The notes: generated by a model from the letters alone, not told the origin. DNA of 9,056 nucleotides from an archaeon (GCA_021822995.1 JAKAPN010000028.1:1-9056), one strand, 5' to 3'; counted from the stretch's first letter, positions 1 through 6,713 are shown. Made by a program: numbers and translations.

Positions 1-1818
1 TGTGCTCCATTGGGCAGTGATGAACTCGGGAGACGTGATGACCGTCGAGCCGCTCGCCTGGTCCGAGGAGAAGCTGCCTGTCCATCCCGAGAACCTCTGA
101 TAGATGAGCGGGCCCCCAGAAGACGTTTCGTCGATGGAATAGCTGGCCGACGTTCCGCTCTGATACCAGCCTGATCCCGTAGTGTTTCCTATCTGGCTGA
201 CCACGCGAAACTGGTAGTATGTCGCATAACTCGCCGTGAAGTTGACTGGGGCCGAGGCGGTGACATTGATTGCACGCTCCGTCGAGTTCCCCAAGCCGAC
301 GAAGACATACCTCGTCTGTCCAGACGGCTGGATCTGCTCCGGGACAGAAATGTCGGTCGCAGAGTCGTTGAAAGTCCCGAAGACAGCGACTCCTGACTGG
401 TCCGAGTCCAGCATGGCGGTCCTTCCGCCGTAGGTGAAGTTGACCGGCACCCCTGCTAGAGGCCCTGAATCCGACACCACTCTCACAGTGTACTGCACGG
501 GAGCGATGACGGGTGCAGAGATGAAGGAGGTCGTTGCTGTAGCGACTCCCACCCCCTCAAGGACGGCTGTGATGTTCGCTGTGCTCGTGCTACCTGCTGT
601 AAGTGTCCCGATGGCGAATCCGAGGGTGGAGACCTCAACGCTGGAGGGCACGGTCACGCCAGCATTCGAGGACGAAATGTAGACGGTGGCAGGTCCGTAG
701 GTCACCGGCTGCGTTCCAAGGTAGAACCCAACGGAGAAGCTGTAGCCCTCTCCGACCCTCATCTCTGGAGGGACCGACAACCTCAGGGTCGGCTTGAGCG
801 GTCCGACCACCCTGACCGTAAGGGGAAGAACGACCAGACCAGGTGCCATCGCTGTAACCTGTGCCGTCCCAGTGGCGTTCGCGTAAACCGGGAAGACCGC
901 GCTGTCTTCACTGCTCATGACGACTTGACTGTTTAGGGGTTCCACGACGCTTGAATTACTCGAGAAGAGACTGAGAGTGACCGTCCCTTCGGCGGGGGCG
1001 AAGGTGTCATTGAACAGCGAGACAGAGAGGAACTCGGTGCTTCGAGCTGTAATGTTGGCACCAGGTGGGCCCACCATCACCTCCTGAGGGTTGGCCCCCT
1101 GTGGCGACAGGGCGACGGCCGCTGTCGCCGACGTGAAGCCAGAGGCGGCCGCAGTGATCATCAGAAATGGCGCCGCGAGGGAAAGGTTCGACGGCACGGG
1201 GATGCTGAAGTAGGCATCTGAGGCGCCTGGCTGCACCCCCACGCTTTGCTGTGGGACGCCCTGAAGGGAGGCTACGACGGAAACTTGGACTCCTGTAGGG
1301 GTTTCGAAGGGCATTCCTGAAGCAGTCAGTCCGACTCGCAGATGGAGAGTGTCCCCAGGGGAGACTTGGCTGTTCATTGGGTAAAGTTGGAGGGCGAAGT
1401 CATTGAAGAGCAGCGTGGAGACTTGGGTAGAACCGGACAGGAACCCGTCAGCTGTGGCTGTCAGCTTCGCCGACCCCTGAATCCCTGTCTCCACCTGCGC
1501 CTCCGCGTGGGACTTCCCGAAGGGAATAGCCACCTGTTGTGTAACTTCCGCGACCGCCAGATCTGACGAGTAGAGGCTGACCGTGATGACCTGCCTCGCG
1601 GGGGACGGGTTTCCGTTCACGTCTACCAGCTGGACTATGACAACCCCGGACCCACCCGGCGGCAGTTGGCTCGGTATCGTGGTGAGGCTAATCGAGACCG
1701 GCGGTAGAAGGGCGCCTGACGCCGGGAGTTGAGTTGCCTGTGCGGTTTGAATTTCAGGAAGCGCGCATGGTACCAAGAGAAGGCAAATCGCGGCCAGGAC
1801 CAGCGGGGTTCTCTTCAC
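1..1818 (-). CDS. Large secreted Ig-like repeat surface protein, C-terminus beyond window
   Basis: This reading frame is open without a stop from a GTG at 1818 to the left edge, giving the first 606 residues. Residues 1-28 form a Sec signal peptide: KR near the start, a hydrophobic core at 5-20, and an AQA cleavage motif ending at residue 28. The mature part is Thr/Ser/Val-rich and reads as consecutive beta-sandwich (Ig-like/Big-type) units of about 90-100 residues, roughly 41-137, 140-237, 247-337, 343-436 and 440-531. The last has the typical pattern of a conserved turn followed by GVAVF. Residues 533-606 match the divergent InlB B-repeat pattern: GSGWYQSGTSASYSI, then FSGWTGS, then a closing ITAQW. 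Many N-x-S/T sequons suggest a glycosylated exterior protein. GTG 1818 is chosen because a TATA-like box is centred 24.5 bases upstream and the signal peptide starts there. It is probably a stalk, adhesin or S-layer-associated protein; no enzymatic motif was seen. Confidence 0.85.
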   Translation of the reverse strand, partial: MKRTPLVLAAICLLLVPCALPEIQTAQATQLPASGALLPPVSISLTTIPSQLPPGGSGVVIVQLVDVNGNPSPARQVITVSLYSSDLAVAEVTQQVAIPFGKSHAEAQVETGIQGSAKLTATADGFLSGSTQVSTLLFNDFALQLYPMNSQVSPGDTLHLRVGLTASGMPFETPTGVQVSVVASLQGVPQQSVGVQPGASDAYFSIPVPSNLSLAAPFLMITAAASGFTSATAAVALSPQGANPQEVMVGPPGANITARSTEFLSVSLFNDTFAPAEGTVTLSLFSSNSSVVEPLNSQVVMSSEDSAVFPVYANATGTAQVTAMAPGLVVLPLTVRVVGPLKPTLRLSVPPEMRVGEGYSFSVGFYLGTQPVTYGPATVYISSSNAGVTVPSSVEVSTLGFAIGTLTAGSTSTANITAVLEGVGVATATTSFISAPVIAPVQYTVRVVSDSGPLAGVPVNFTYGGRTAMLDSDQSGVAVFGTFNDSATDISVPEQIQPSGQTRYVFVGLGNSTERAINVTASAPVNFTASYATYYQFRVVSQIGNTTGSGWYQSGTSASYSIDETSSGGPLIYQRFSGWTGSFSSDQASGSTVITSPEFITAQWST

Positions 1819-1839
1819 GCCGGGAGAGCCTCTGGTCGG

Positions 1840-1845
1840 TTTTAA
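1840..1845. promoter_or_regulatory. Shared TATA-like box for the divergent genes at 1818 and 1867
   Basis: TTTTAA reads as TTAAAA on the other strand and is the only A/T-rich element in the 48-base gap between the two divergent GTG starts. Its centre (1842.5) lies 24.5 bases from both start codons. Archaeal TATA boxes lie about 26 bases upstream of the transcription start, so both mRNAs would begin at or next to their start codons and be leaderless. That one box serves both directions is inference from spacing. Confidence 0.6.
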
Positions 1846-1866
1846 GGCAGGCCCGGCTTCCGCATC

Positions 1867-3759
1867 GTGGCCAGGGTTTCAGCGGGCAGGCTCTACTTCA
1901 TCATTCTTGGGGTCGCGGCTTCACTGGTCCTTTTCTTGGCTCTTCAGAGCGCAAGTCCCCTGTCAGGGCTCTCCAAGGGACTCGTCCTCGGTTTCGTCCT
2001 CTCTGAGGCGATAATCCTAGTCGCCTTTCCACTCCTGCTCGGCTTGTTCCACGTCAGCCTCGAGAGCAAGGTTCGGGTGAGCAACGTCTTGGATGTCTTC
2101 CGAAAGGCCCATCCCGGCGTTCGTGAAGTCAAAGAGGACAGGGCTGTCAGGCTCACCAGGAGCATTCCCCTCCTGAACAGGCTCGCCGAAAGGGTGGAGC
2201 GGAGCATAAGGAGCGACGTCGTCAAGGGCGGGATGCAGCTCGACCCTTACGCCTTCGCTGCCAGGTACTCGTTCTACTCCGTGGCCCTGGCGGCTGTCTT
2301 CGTCCCGCTCTCGCTCGTCCTTTCCGTCCTAGTCAGTCCCACGCTTCTTGCCCTGATGATGGTGCCCGCGATAATCCTCTACACACCTTCCCTGAGTGCG
2401 AAGAACAGGGTGTCCGAGAGGAAGACGAACGTCAGGGACGAGCTCCCCTTCTTCGCCCTGCTCTCTTCGGTGATGCAATCGGCCGGGCGGTCCCTCGTCG
2501 ACGCGTTCAGGGGGACGCTGGGGAAGCAGATACTTCCCGCGATGGAAGTTGAAGCGAGGCTCCTGCAGAAGAGCATTGGATTCGGGAAGGACTTGGTCGG
2601 CGCTCTCGATGACCTTGCATCCACTCACCCGGACGACTCCTTCAAGCACTTCCTCTACGGGTACACGGGGGTCCTGAAGTCCGGCGGGGACGTGGTCCTG
2701 TACCTCTCTGACAGGACGAGGGAATACCTCGCCTCCATGAGGTTCCGATGGCAGAGCTACGCGGAGAAGGTCGGGACCATCGGGGAGATGCTGATCATAG
2801 TCTTCGTCCTCCTCCCTCTCCTGCTGGTCGTCGGGGCGATCACCATGCCCCCCGACCTGGTCGCCATAATCTCCTACGTTAGCGTGGCGGCCCTTCCAAT
2901 CATAGCGCTGCTGATGTATTTCATGGTGAAAGCGGTGCAGCCCAGAGTCTACGACATCCTCGGAGGGGACGCGAAGCTCGGGCTCGTGGGGGTGGCTGCA
3001 GGGGCGCTCGTTTCTTCGTTCACCGGGCAGGTTTGGCTGATGGTGGCTGTATCGGGAGCGGCCGGGGCTGCGCTGTACGGCCTTCCGGTCAGAGCCCAGA
3101 TCAGGGAGGTTAGGCTGACAGAGGCGGCTCTCCCGGACTTCCTCAGGAGCATAGCGGAATACAGGAAGATAGGATACAACATGAGGAAGGCGGTGCTTGA
3201 GACCGCGGCGAAGACGAAGTTCAACCCTGTCTTCGACTCGCTACTCGAGAGGATGGCGGCCCAGATGAGCCTCGGGGTGAGGCTCGGGGAGGCGAAGGTG
3301 GCCATGAGGAGCTGGCTTGGGAGGATGACGGTGTTCATCCTCGACCAGAGGACCGAGAGGTGGGGCGGTACGCCTGCGAACATCGAGGACCTCTACAACT
3401 TCATCTCCGGGTACAACCGGCTGAAGAAGGAGGCCACATCGTCGGTGGGGCTCTACAGGATGCTCGGGTACGCCGTCCCGGTGGCCATCCCCCTCGTGGT
3501 GAAGGTCATCAGCGGGGTCATCGGGAGCTTCGGCGCGTCCAGTGCCGGCTTCTTCGGGGGCGGGACGGCTTCGCTTGCCATAGTGAACGCCACGGTGGAC
3601 ATCGTCACCGTGGTCGCAGCAGGCGCCATAGCCTTCACGATGACCAGGGCCACAGACTTTACGGCGAAGAACACCCTGAACATGACGATTCTCTTCGCAC
3701 TGGCGGTGGTGGCGGTGGCACTCACGCAGTACCTTCCGAACTTCTCCCTCGGCTTCTGA
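1867..3759 (+). CDS. Type IV pilus/archaellum-like platform protein (TadC/FlaJ family, two T2SF domains)
   Basis: This 630-residue polytopic membrane protein is the inner-membrane platform on which a secretion ATPase would act to assemble prepilins. Hydrophobic segments lie near residues 9-27, 38-60, 135-156, 159-175, 304-326, 331-355, 370-386, 388-406, 530-551, 567-590 and 604-621. Two cytoplasmic T2SF-type domains precede hydrophobic pairs: the first at about 190-300 (DELPFFALLSSVMQSAGRSL, later GYTGVLKSGGD), the second at about 415-530 (ALPDFLRSIAEYRKIGYNMR, later NFISGYNRLKKEA). A duplicated T2SF architecture of this size is usual for archaeal FlaJ/ArlJ and PilC/TadC-like proteins. GTG 1867 is favoured by the TATA-like box 24.5 bases upstream. 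Two prepilin genes follow in the same direction, supporting a pilus role. No FlaI/TadA-type ATPase is adjacent, which is unusual. Family assignment is firm; the exact filament type is not determinable. Confidence 0.9.
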   Translation: MARVSAGRLYFIILGVAASLVLFLALQSASPLSGLSKGLVLGFVLSEAIILVAFPLLLGLFHVSLESKVRVSNVLDVFRKAHPGVREVKEDRAVRLTRSIPLLNRLAERVERSIRSDVVKGGMQLDPYAFAARYSFYSVALAAVFVPLSLVLSVLVSPTLLALMMVPAIILYTPSLSAKNRVSERKTNVRDELPFFALLSSVMQSAGRSLVDAFRGTLGKQILPAMEVEARLLQKSIGFGKDLVGALDDLASTHPDDSFKHFLYGYTGVLKSGGDVVLYLSDRTREYLASMRFRWQSYAEKVGTIGEMLIIVFVLLPLLLVVGAITMPPDLVAIISYVSVAALPIIALLMYFMVKAVQPRVYDILGGDAKLGLVGVAAGALVSSFTGQVWLMVAVSGAAGAALYGLPVRAQIREVRLTEAALPDFLRSIAEYRKIGYNMRKAVLETAAKTKFNPVFDSLLERMAAQMSLGVRLGEAKVAMRSWLGRMTVFILDQRTERWGGTPANIEDLYNFISGYNRLKKEATSSVGLYRMLGYAVPVAIPLVVKVISGVIGSFGASSAGFFGGGTASLAIVNATVDIVTVVAAGAIAFTMTRATDFTAKNTLNMTILFALAVVAVALTQYLPNFSLGF

Positions 3760-3764
3760 GTTCG

Positions 3765-3770
3765 TTAAAA
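3765..3770 (+). promoter_or_regulatory. TATA-like box of the prepilin gene at 3793
   Basis: TTAAAA sits in the 33-base gap after the platform gene, centred 25.5 bases before ATG 3793. There is no convincing Shine-Dalgarno sequence before this ATG, so a leaderless transcript is likely. The pilin can thus be transcribed independently of the platform gene. Its context CGTTAAAAG is identical to that of the box upstream of the minus-strand gene starting at 8106. Confidence 0.6.
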
Positions 3771-3792
3771 GTGGATACCGACCCGGACTTCG

Positions 3793-4248
3793 ATGAAGAC
3801 TAGTCTTCAGACACACCGAAGAAGAGCCATCTCTCCAATCATCGCAACCATCCTAGTCGTCGCTATGACCATAGTCGCCGCTGGGGTCCTCTACACCTAC
3901 TTCACGACCACGGCCAGCAGGGCCCAGAACACCGACCAGGTCCAGGTGAGCGCCTCCATCGCTGTAGCGAGCGGCTCGGGCACCGGCACGGCCGTCGTTT
4001 CAGTGACGGACTCCGGCTCGATAGCGCTGACGGGCCTGACATTGGGCGGAACGGTCGTCCCTGCGACACAGCCTACCTGGAGCCCCGCGCCGACGCCAGC
4101 TTCACCCATAGCCCCCGGCGGCGGGACCAGCACCACCTTCTCTACAACGATATCCGTCACTGCGGGAGTGTCTTACACCATCACCGTAGCGGCCAATTTC
4201 GCCAATGGTGCGACCCAGACCCAAGTGGTCACCGTAACGGTGCAGTAG
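3793..4248 (+). CDS. Archaeal type IV prepilin (Pilin_N-type class III signal peptide)
   Basis: This 151-residue protein has a basic leader (HRRRA, residues 8-12) followed directly by a hydrophobic helix beginning ISPIIA at residue 13 and running to about 36. This is the archaeal class III signal peptide, with cleavage by a PibD-like prepilin peptidase expected after Ala12. The hydrophobic helix stays on the mature subunit as the filament core. The remainder (about residues 45-151) is Thr/Ser/Val/Gly-rich predicted beta structure with no cysteine, and ends in NGATQTQVVTVTVQ. It is probably a major or minor filament subunit for the platform protein encoded immediately upstream. The C-terminal half resembles the truncated prepilin at the right edge of the window, so the two look like paralogues. 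Start chosen by TATA spacing and leader position. Confidence 0.87.
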   Translation: MKTSLQTHRRRAISPIIATILVVAMTIVAAGVLYTYFTTTASRAQNTDQVQVSASIAVASGSGTGTAVVSVTDSGSIALTGLTLGGTVVPATQPTWSPAPTPASPIAPGGGTSTTFSTTISVTAGVSYTITVAANFANGATQTQVVTVTVQ

Positions 4249-4259
4249 AGGTCAAGCGC

Positions 4260-4293
4260 GGGTCTGGGCGAACCCAGGCCCTCCCCTCCTTTT
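4260..4293 (+). terminator. Hairpin plus T-run between two prepilin genes
   Basis: Positions 4260-4268 pair with 4273-4281 (nine base pairs including one G-T) around a CGAA loop. A pyrimidine-rich stretch follows, ending in TTTT at 4290-4293. It begins 12 bases after the stop codon of the upstream prepilin. It resembles an intrinsic terminator; in archaea the T-run is usually the active part, so hairpin function is uncertain. The T-run also forms the TATA-like box of the next gene. Confidence 0.45.
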
Positions 4294-4294
4294 A
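4290..4294 (+). promoter_or_regulatory. TATA-like box of the prepilin gene at 4318
   Basis: TTTTA is centred 26 bases before ATG 4318, the same spacing as at the other genes here, so a leaderless mRNA is predicted. It overlaps the T-run after the upstream hairpin. The match to a TATA consensus is weaker than the TTAAAA boxes. Confidence 0.42.
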
Positions 4295-4317
4295 GCGAGA
4301 AAGAGTCTGCTTGTGAG

Positions 4318-4719
4318 ATGAAACTTGGAAGGTCCAGAAGAGCCCAAGCTGAGATCATAGGTGCTCTCTTCTTCATAGTCCTCGCGATAATCGTCTTCAG
4401 TCTCTTCACTGCCCTCTTGGCTGCCCAGTATTCCATGGCGAGGCAGGCAGCCGAAGCCCAGTCCGTGGTCGGCGGGAAGGCGGACGAGAGCCTGTCAGTG
4501 AGCCTGAGTTCGGGAACTGTGACTGTCCGTAACAATGGCCCAACCACCGCCGAGATTCCCTATTACATGGCCGTCAATGGCGGCGGCCAGCAGCAGGTCG
4601 TGGCTCTTGATCAGAAGATGACAGTCGCCCCTCGAGGGAGTTCGACATTTTCGGTCAGCCCCTCCTTCCAGAGTGTTGGAGTAGTAACCTCCTATGGAAA
4701 CGTTTGGTGGAGTTCCTAA
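4318..4719 (+). CDS. Archaeal type IV prepilin with QAE processing site
   Basis: This 133-residue protein has the leader MKLGRSRRA followed by QAEIIG and a hydrophobic helix to about residue 34. Class III cleavage is expected after Ala9, giving mature Gln1 with Glu at position 3. The head (about residues 45-133) is short and beta-rich, with VTVRNNG and a terminal VGVVTSYGNVWW pattern, and it lacks cysteine. The head resembles residues 70-147 of the 456-residue minus-strand protein starting at 8106. It lies 69 bases after the preceding prepilin, separated by a hairpin/T-run and with its own TATA-like box, so its level may be set separately. It is likely a minor or alternative filament subunit. 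The prepilin assignment is strong; its role within the filament is inference. Confidence 0.87.
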   Translation: MKLGRSRRAQAEIIGALFFIVLAIIVFSLFTALLAAQYSMARQAAEAQSVVGGKADESLSVSLSSGTVTVRNNGPTTAEIPYYMAVNGGGQQQVVALDQKMTVAPRGSSTFSVSPSFQSVGVVTSYGNVWWSS

Positions 4720-4732
4720 GAGGGTCATTTGC

Positions 4733-4760
4733 GTCTCGCTCCTGTCGGGAGTGATGAGAC
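4733..4760. other. Inverted repeat between convergent genes
   Basis: GTCTC at 4733-4737 pairs with GAGAC at 4756-4760, and the inner CTCC/GGAG arms continue the stem with a small bulge and a five-base loop. It lies in the 84-base gap where the prepilin gene (plus) and the sequon-rich protein gene (minus) converge, a natural place for a terminator. No T-run follows, so transcription termination is only a possibility. Confidence 0.25.
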
Positions 4761-4803
4761 AGCATGAGCAAAGTGGATGACAGGCTCGGTTATGGAGGAC
4801 AAT

Positions 4804-5877
4804 CTATCCCGTGCTTTCATAGGTCGCGATTATCTGGACTTCGGGGGAAAGAACAGTCTTTCCATCTGTTCCAAGGACATCCAGCGTGACTTTGAAAGAA
4901 CCGCTGCTTGCTGGATACGCGATGAGGTAGCAAGTAGACGGCTTGTTCCCGTTGATGGTGCAGGTCGCATAGTACATCGAATCACTGCTTCCTCTTATGG
5001 TGACATTCTGACCTGTGGTCGCATTCTGAAAGAGCGCCCGCAGAATGACGGTCTGATTCTTTTCAAGAGGGACTCGGCTGGACAGCGTCGCATTGATACA
5101 CAGTCCCTGTATGGAGCACGGCTTGGGTAAGCCGAGAAATGTTACTGTGTCCTGTGATGGAACCGGTCCCGTCACGAATCCGACCTGGATGGTATACGAA
5201 TGGACAGCGCCTCCTGATTCGAAGGCGTATCCAGCGCTGCCCCCAATCTGATTGGTGATTTTCGTGACGGAAGAACCAACGAGGACGTACGCGCTGAATG
5301 ACTGGCCCGGCATCAAAACGACCGGAGCCTGCTGGACCGCCACCTGACTGCACACTATGTGGTACAACTCACTGCTGACAGAGGTCGTGCCATTCCCAAC
5401 GTTGATGACCGGAGCAGTAATCGTCGAATTACCCGTGCACCCAATAACGTAGCTGTTGAATTGCTCGGTCCCGATGCGGCTGTTCCCCGTTCCGTTCTCG
5501 TCGGCCCCGCCCATGATCATGGTGGTTACGTTGACGCTCACATGCCCAATGTTGGTCACGGTTTCGACGATTGCCTGGGAGCCATTCGAGTAGACGGCCC
5601 TGCTGAGCGTCAGCATAGCATGCCCATTATCGGACTGGAGAGTCGCGTTTTCTCCAACTCTGTTCCCTGTCTCGCTCCTGGCCACCACCGTTAGTTGGAC
5701 CCCTGAAAGTGACACAATAGTTTGATTCCCGAGGATGTGTGGCTTCAGGTTGGCAGGACCTGGGGCTTGAGGACCGACATCCTGAGAGGGGAGAAACGAA
5801 ACTAAAGCGAACACTATGCCAGATCCGGCGAGGACGGCCACCACCACACCAACCGCGATCAGGTTTCGCGACCTCAT
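4804..5877 (-). CDS. Membrane-anchored, sequon-rich extracytoplasmic protein of unknown function
   Basis: This 357-residue protein starts MRSRN and has one hydrophobic segment at about residues 6-28 (uncleaved anchor or signal peptide). The rest is a hydrophilic, Ser/Thr/Gly/Val-rich, probably beta-structured exterior part. There are eleven N-x-S/T sequons (Asn51, 77, 98, 116, 128, 150, 162, 262, 274, 285, 291), suggesting dense N-glycosylation. Six cysteines (147, 176, 254, 260, 306, 316) could form three disulfides; C254/C260 and C306/C316 are the close pairs. There is no prepilin leader and no recognised enzymatic motif. It is convergent with the prepilin gene at 4318 and divergent from the winged-helix regulator gene at 6000, which suggests that regulator as a controller. 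The only promoter candidate is a weak TAAGATT at 5903-5909, about 29 bases upstream. I do not recognise the family. Confidence 0.8.
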   Translation of the reverse strand: MRSRNLIAVGVVVAVLAGSGIVFALVSFLPSQDVGPQAPGPANLKPHILGNQTIVSLSGVQLTVVARSETGNRVGENATLQSDNGHAMLTLSRAVYSNGSQAIVETVTNIGHVSVNVTTMIMGGADENGTGNSRIGTEQFNSYVIGCTGNSTITAPVINVGNGTTSVSSELYHIVCSQVAVQQAPVVLMPGQSFSAYVLVGSSVTKITNQIGGSAGYAFESGGAVHSYTIQVGFVTGPVPSQDTVTFLGLPKPCSIQGLCINATLSSRVPLEKNQTVILRALFQNATTGQNVTIRGSSDSMYYATCTINGNKPSTCYLIAYPASSGSFKVTLDVLGTDGKTVLSPEVQIIATYESTG

Positions 5878-5919
5878 CGTGAACCCTCTCTACGGAGCTC
5901 GGAATCTTAGCTCTATGCT

Positions 5920-5957
5920 TTCGAATGGAGGATTGTGAGCTGTTCGAAGGTTTCGAA
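5920..5957. promoter_or_regulatory. Cluster of three TTCGAA palindromes, candidate operator
   Basis: TTCGAA occurs at 5920-5925, 5943-5948 and 5952-5957, with GG just to the right of each (contexts TTTCGAATGG, GTTCGAAGG and TTTCGAATTGG). The cluster lies in the 122-base divergent region between the gene starting at 5877 (minus) and the winged-helix gene at 6000 (plus), immediately upstream of the latter's TATA-like box. Palindromes of this kind suit a dimeric winged-helix protein. The hexamer also occurs singly inside coding sequence near 1304 and 5218, so only the clustering is notable. Confidence 0.42.
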
Positions 5958-5967
5958 TTGGATAGCA

Positions 5968-5976
5968 TTTAGTATT
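5968..5976 (+). promoter_or_regulatory. TATA-like element of the winged-helix gene
   Basis: TTTAGTATT is centred 28 bases before ATG 6000 and is the most A/T-rich stretch in that position. Together with the lack of a Shine-Dalgarno sequence it supports a leaderless start at 6000. It sits 11 bases to the right of the last TTCGAA palindrome, so a bound regulator could affect TBP/TFB access. Confidence 0.45.
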
Positions 5977-5999
5977 CGGGGGAACGTTCTGGCCCCCTG

Positions 6000-6440
6000 A
6001 TGGCGGGCGATGGTGCCGCCCAGAGCGGCTCTGATGTCCTGTCCGGGACCACCCTTAAGGTGTATAGGTATCTGTACAAGGCGGGCAAGCCTGTCGGGGT
6101 TCATGAGGTTCAGAGGGGAGTTGGGCTTCAGACTCCTTCGACCGCGCACTACCATCTGAGAAAGCTGGTTGATTCGGGTCTTGTGAAGGAGGTGCCGGAA
6201 GGATATTCCGTAGACAGGGTCGTCTTCGAGAGCACGATAAGGATAGGGGGGTCGCTGATACCGATTCAGTCGACATTTGCCGCCTTTTTTGCGACCACCC
6301 TCGTCCTACTGCTGACCGTTCTCAGGCCTGGCCAGATCTATGCGACCTGGGCCCTGGCAGTCATCCTCGATTGCGTGTCGCTCGTTGTATTTTCGTTTCA
6401 GGCGGTGGTGACCTACCGAAGGACCCATGGGTTGTGGTAG
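6000..6440 (+). CDS. Membrane-bound winged-helix transcriptional regulator
   Basis: This 146-residue protein has an N-terminal winged helix-turn-helix domain at about residues 16-75. The first helix is TTLKVYRYLYKAGKP, followed by GVHEVQRGVGL, the recognition helix TPSTAHYHLRKLVDSGLV at 45-62, and a wing around 63-74 (KEVPEGYSVDR). This is the ArsR/MarR-like fold common in archaeal regulators. Two transmembrane segments follow (about 91-108 and 112-136), then a short basic tail YRRTHGLW. The HTH therefore sits in the cytoplasm at the membrane, as in one-component membrane-bound regulators. There is no recognisable ligand or metal site. It is divergent from a surface protein gene across a region with three TTCGAA palindromes, which suggests local or self-regulation (inference). 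ATG 6000 is supported by TATA spacing. Confidence 0.8.
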   Translation: MAGDGAAQSGSDVLSGTTLKVYRYLYKAGKPVGVHEVQRGVGLQTPSTAHYHLRKLVDSGLVKEVPEGYSVDRVVFESTIRIGGSLIPIQSTFAAFFATTLVLLLTVLRPGQIYATWALAVILDCVSLVVFSFQAVVTYRRTHGLW

Positions 6441-6469
6441 AATCGCTTTGCTGGGACACAAGGAAGATC

Positions 6470-6475
6470 AAATAA
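6470..6475 (+). promoter_or_regulatory. Candidate TATA box for the small anchored protein
   Basis: AAATAA is centred 26.5 bases before GTG 6499, with purine-rich AGGAAGA just upstream as in a BRE. The spacing matches the other genes of the window and is the reason GTG 6499 was preferred over ATG 6427. Confidence 0.35.
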
Positions 6476-6498
6476 CGCTGCGCCCCGGCAGGAAACTG

Positions 6499-6663
6499 GT
6501 GTCGAATTCGGAAGGGAGAACAGACGGCCCGCACAATGACGCGGAACCGCAAGGGACGCAAGGACGCAGAACGAAGCTGAAAGTTGTTGCTGTAGTGATT
6601 ATCATCGTCATCGTAGTTCTCGCATTCTTCCTACGCTTCCTTAGCAGAATCGGCGTGCCGTAG
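6499..6663 (+). CDS. Small C-terminally membrane-anchored protein
   Basis: From GTG 6499 this is a 54-residue protein: a hydrophilic N-terminal half (SNSEGRTDGPHNDAEPQGTQ), a basic GRRTKLK, one strongly hydrophobic segment of about 17-20 residues (VVAVVIIIVIVVLAFFL), and a short tail RFLSRIGVP. The positively charged flank suggests the N-terminal half is cytoplasmic. The frame is open further upstream to ATG 6427 (78 residues), which overlaps the end of the winged-helix gene and has a weak AAGGA ahead of it; that start is possible. GTG 6499 is preferred for its TATA-like box. The gene follows the regulator in the same direction. I do not recognise a family, and coding status rests mainly on the well-formed transmembrane segment. 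Confidence 0.45.
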   Translation: MSNSEGRTDGPHNDAEPQGTQGRRTKLKVVAVVIIIVIVVLAFFLRFLSRIGVP

Positions 6664-6713
6664 GTCCGCGGCCATGCACTTTGCGATTCTACACGCATGT
6701 TGGCAAGTCGTCT

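Noticed and set aside
1734..2006. Plus-strand frame of 90 codons across the divergent promoter
   Set aside because: It overlaps both divergent genes out of phase and runs through the shared TATA-like box; no coding features.
3241..3816. Long minus-strand reading frame opposite the platform gene
   Set aside because: It mirrors codons of the well-supported TadC/FlaJ-type gene, is rich in His/Arg/Glu in a low-complexity way, and has no promoter or recognisable domain.
4777..5130. Plus-strand frame of 117 codons opposite the sequon-rich gene
   Set aside because: It lies antisense to the 357-residue gene, which has a membrane anchor and domain-like composition; the antisense product looks unstructured.
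6673..6699. CATGC...GCATG inverted repeat in the convergent gap
   Set aside because: Only five pairs with a 17-base loop and no T-run; such a pair is expected by chance.
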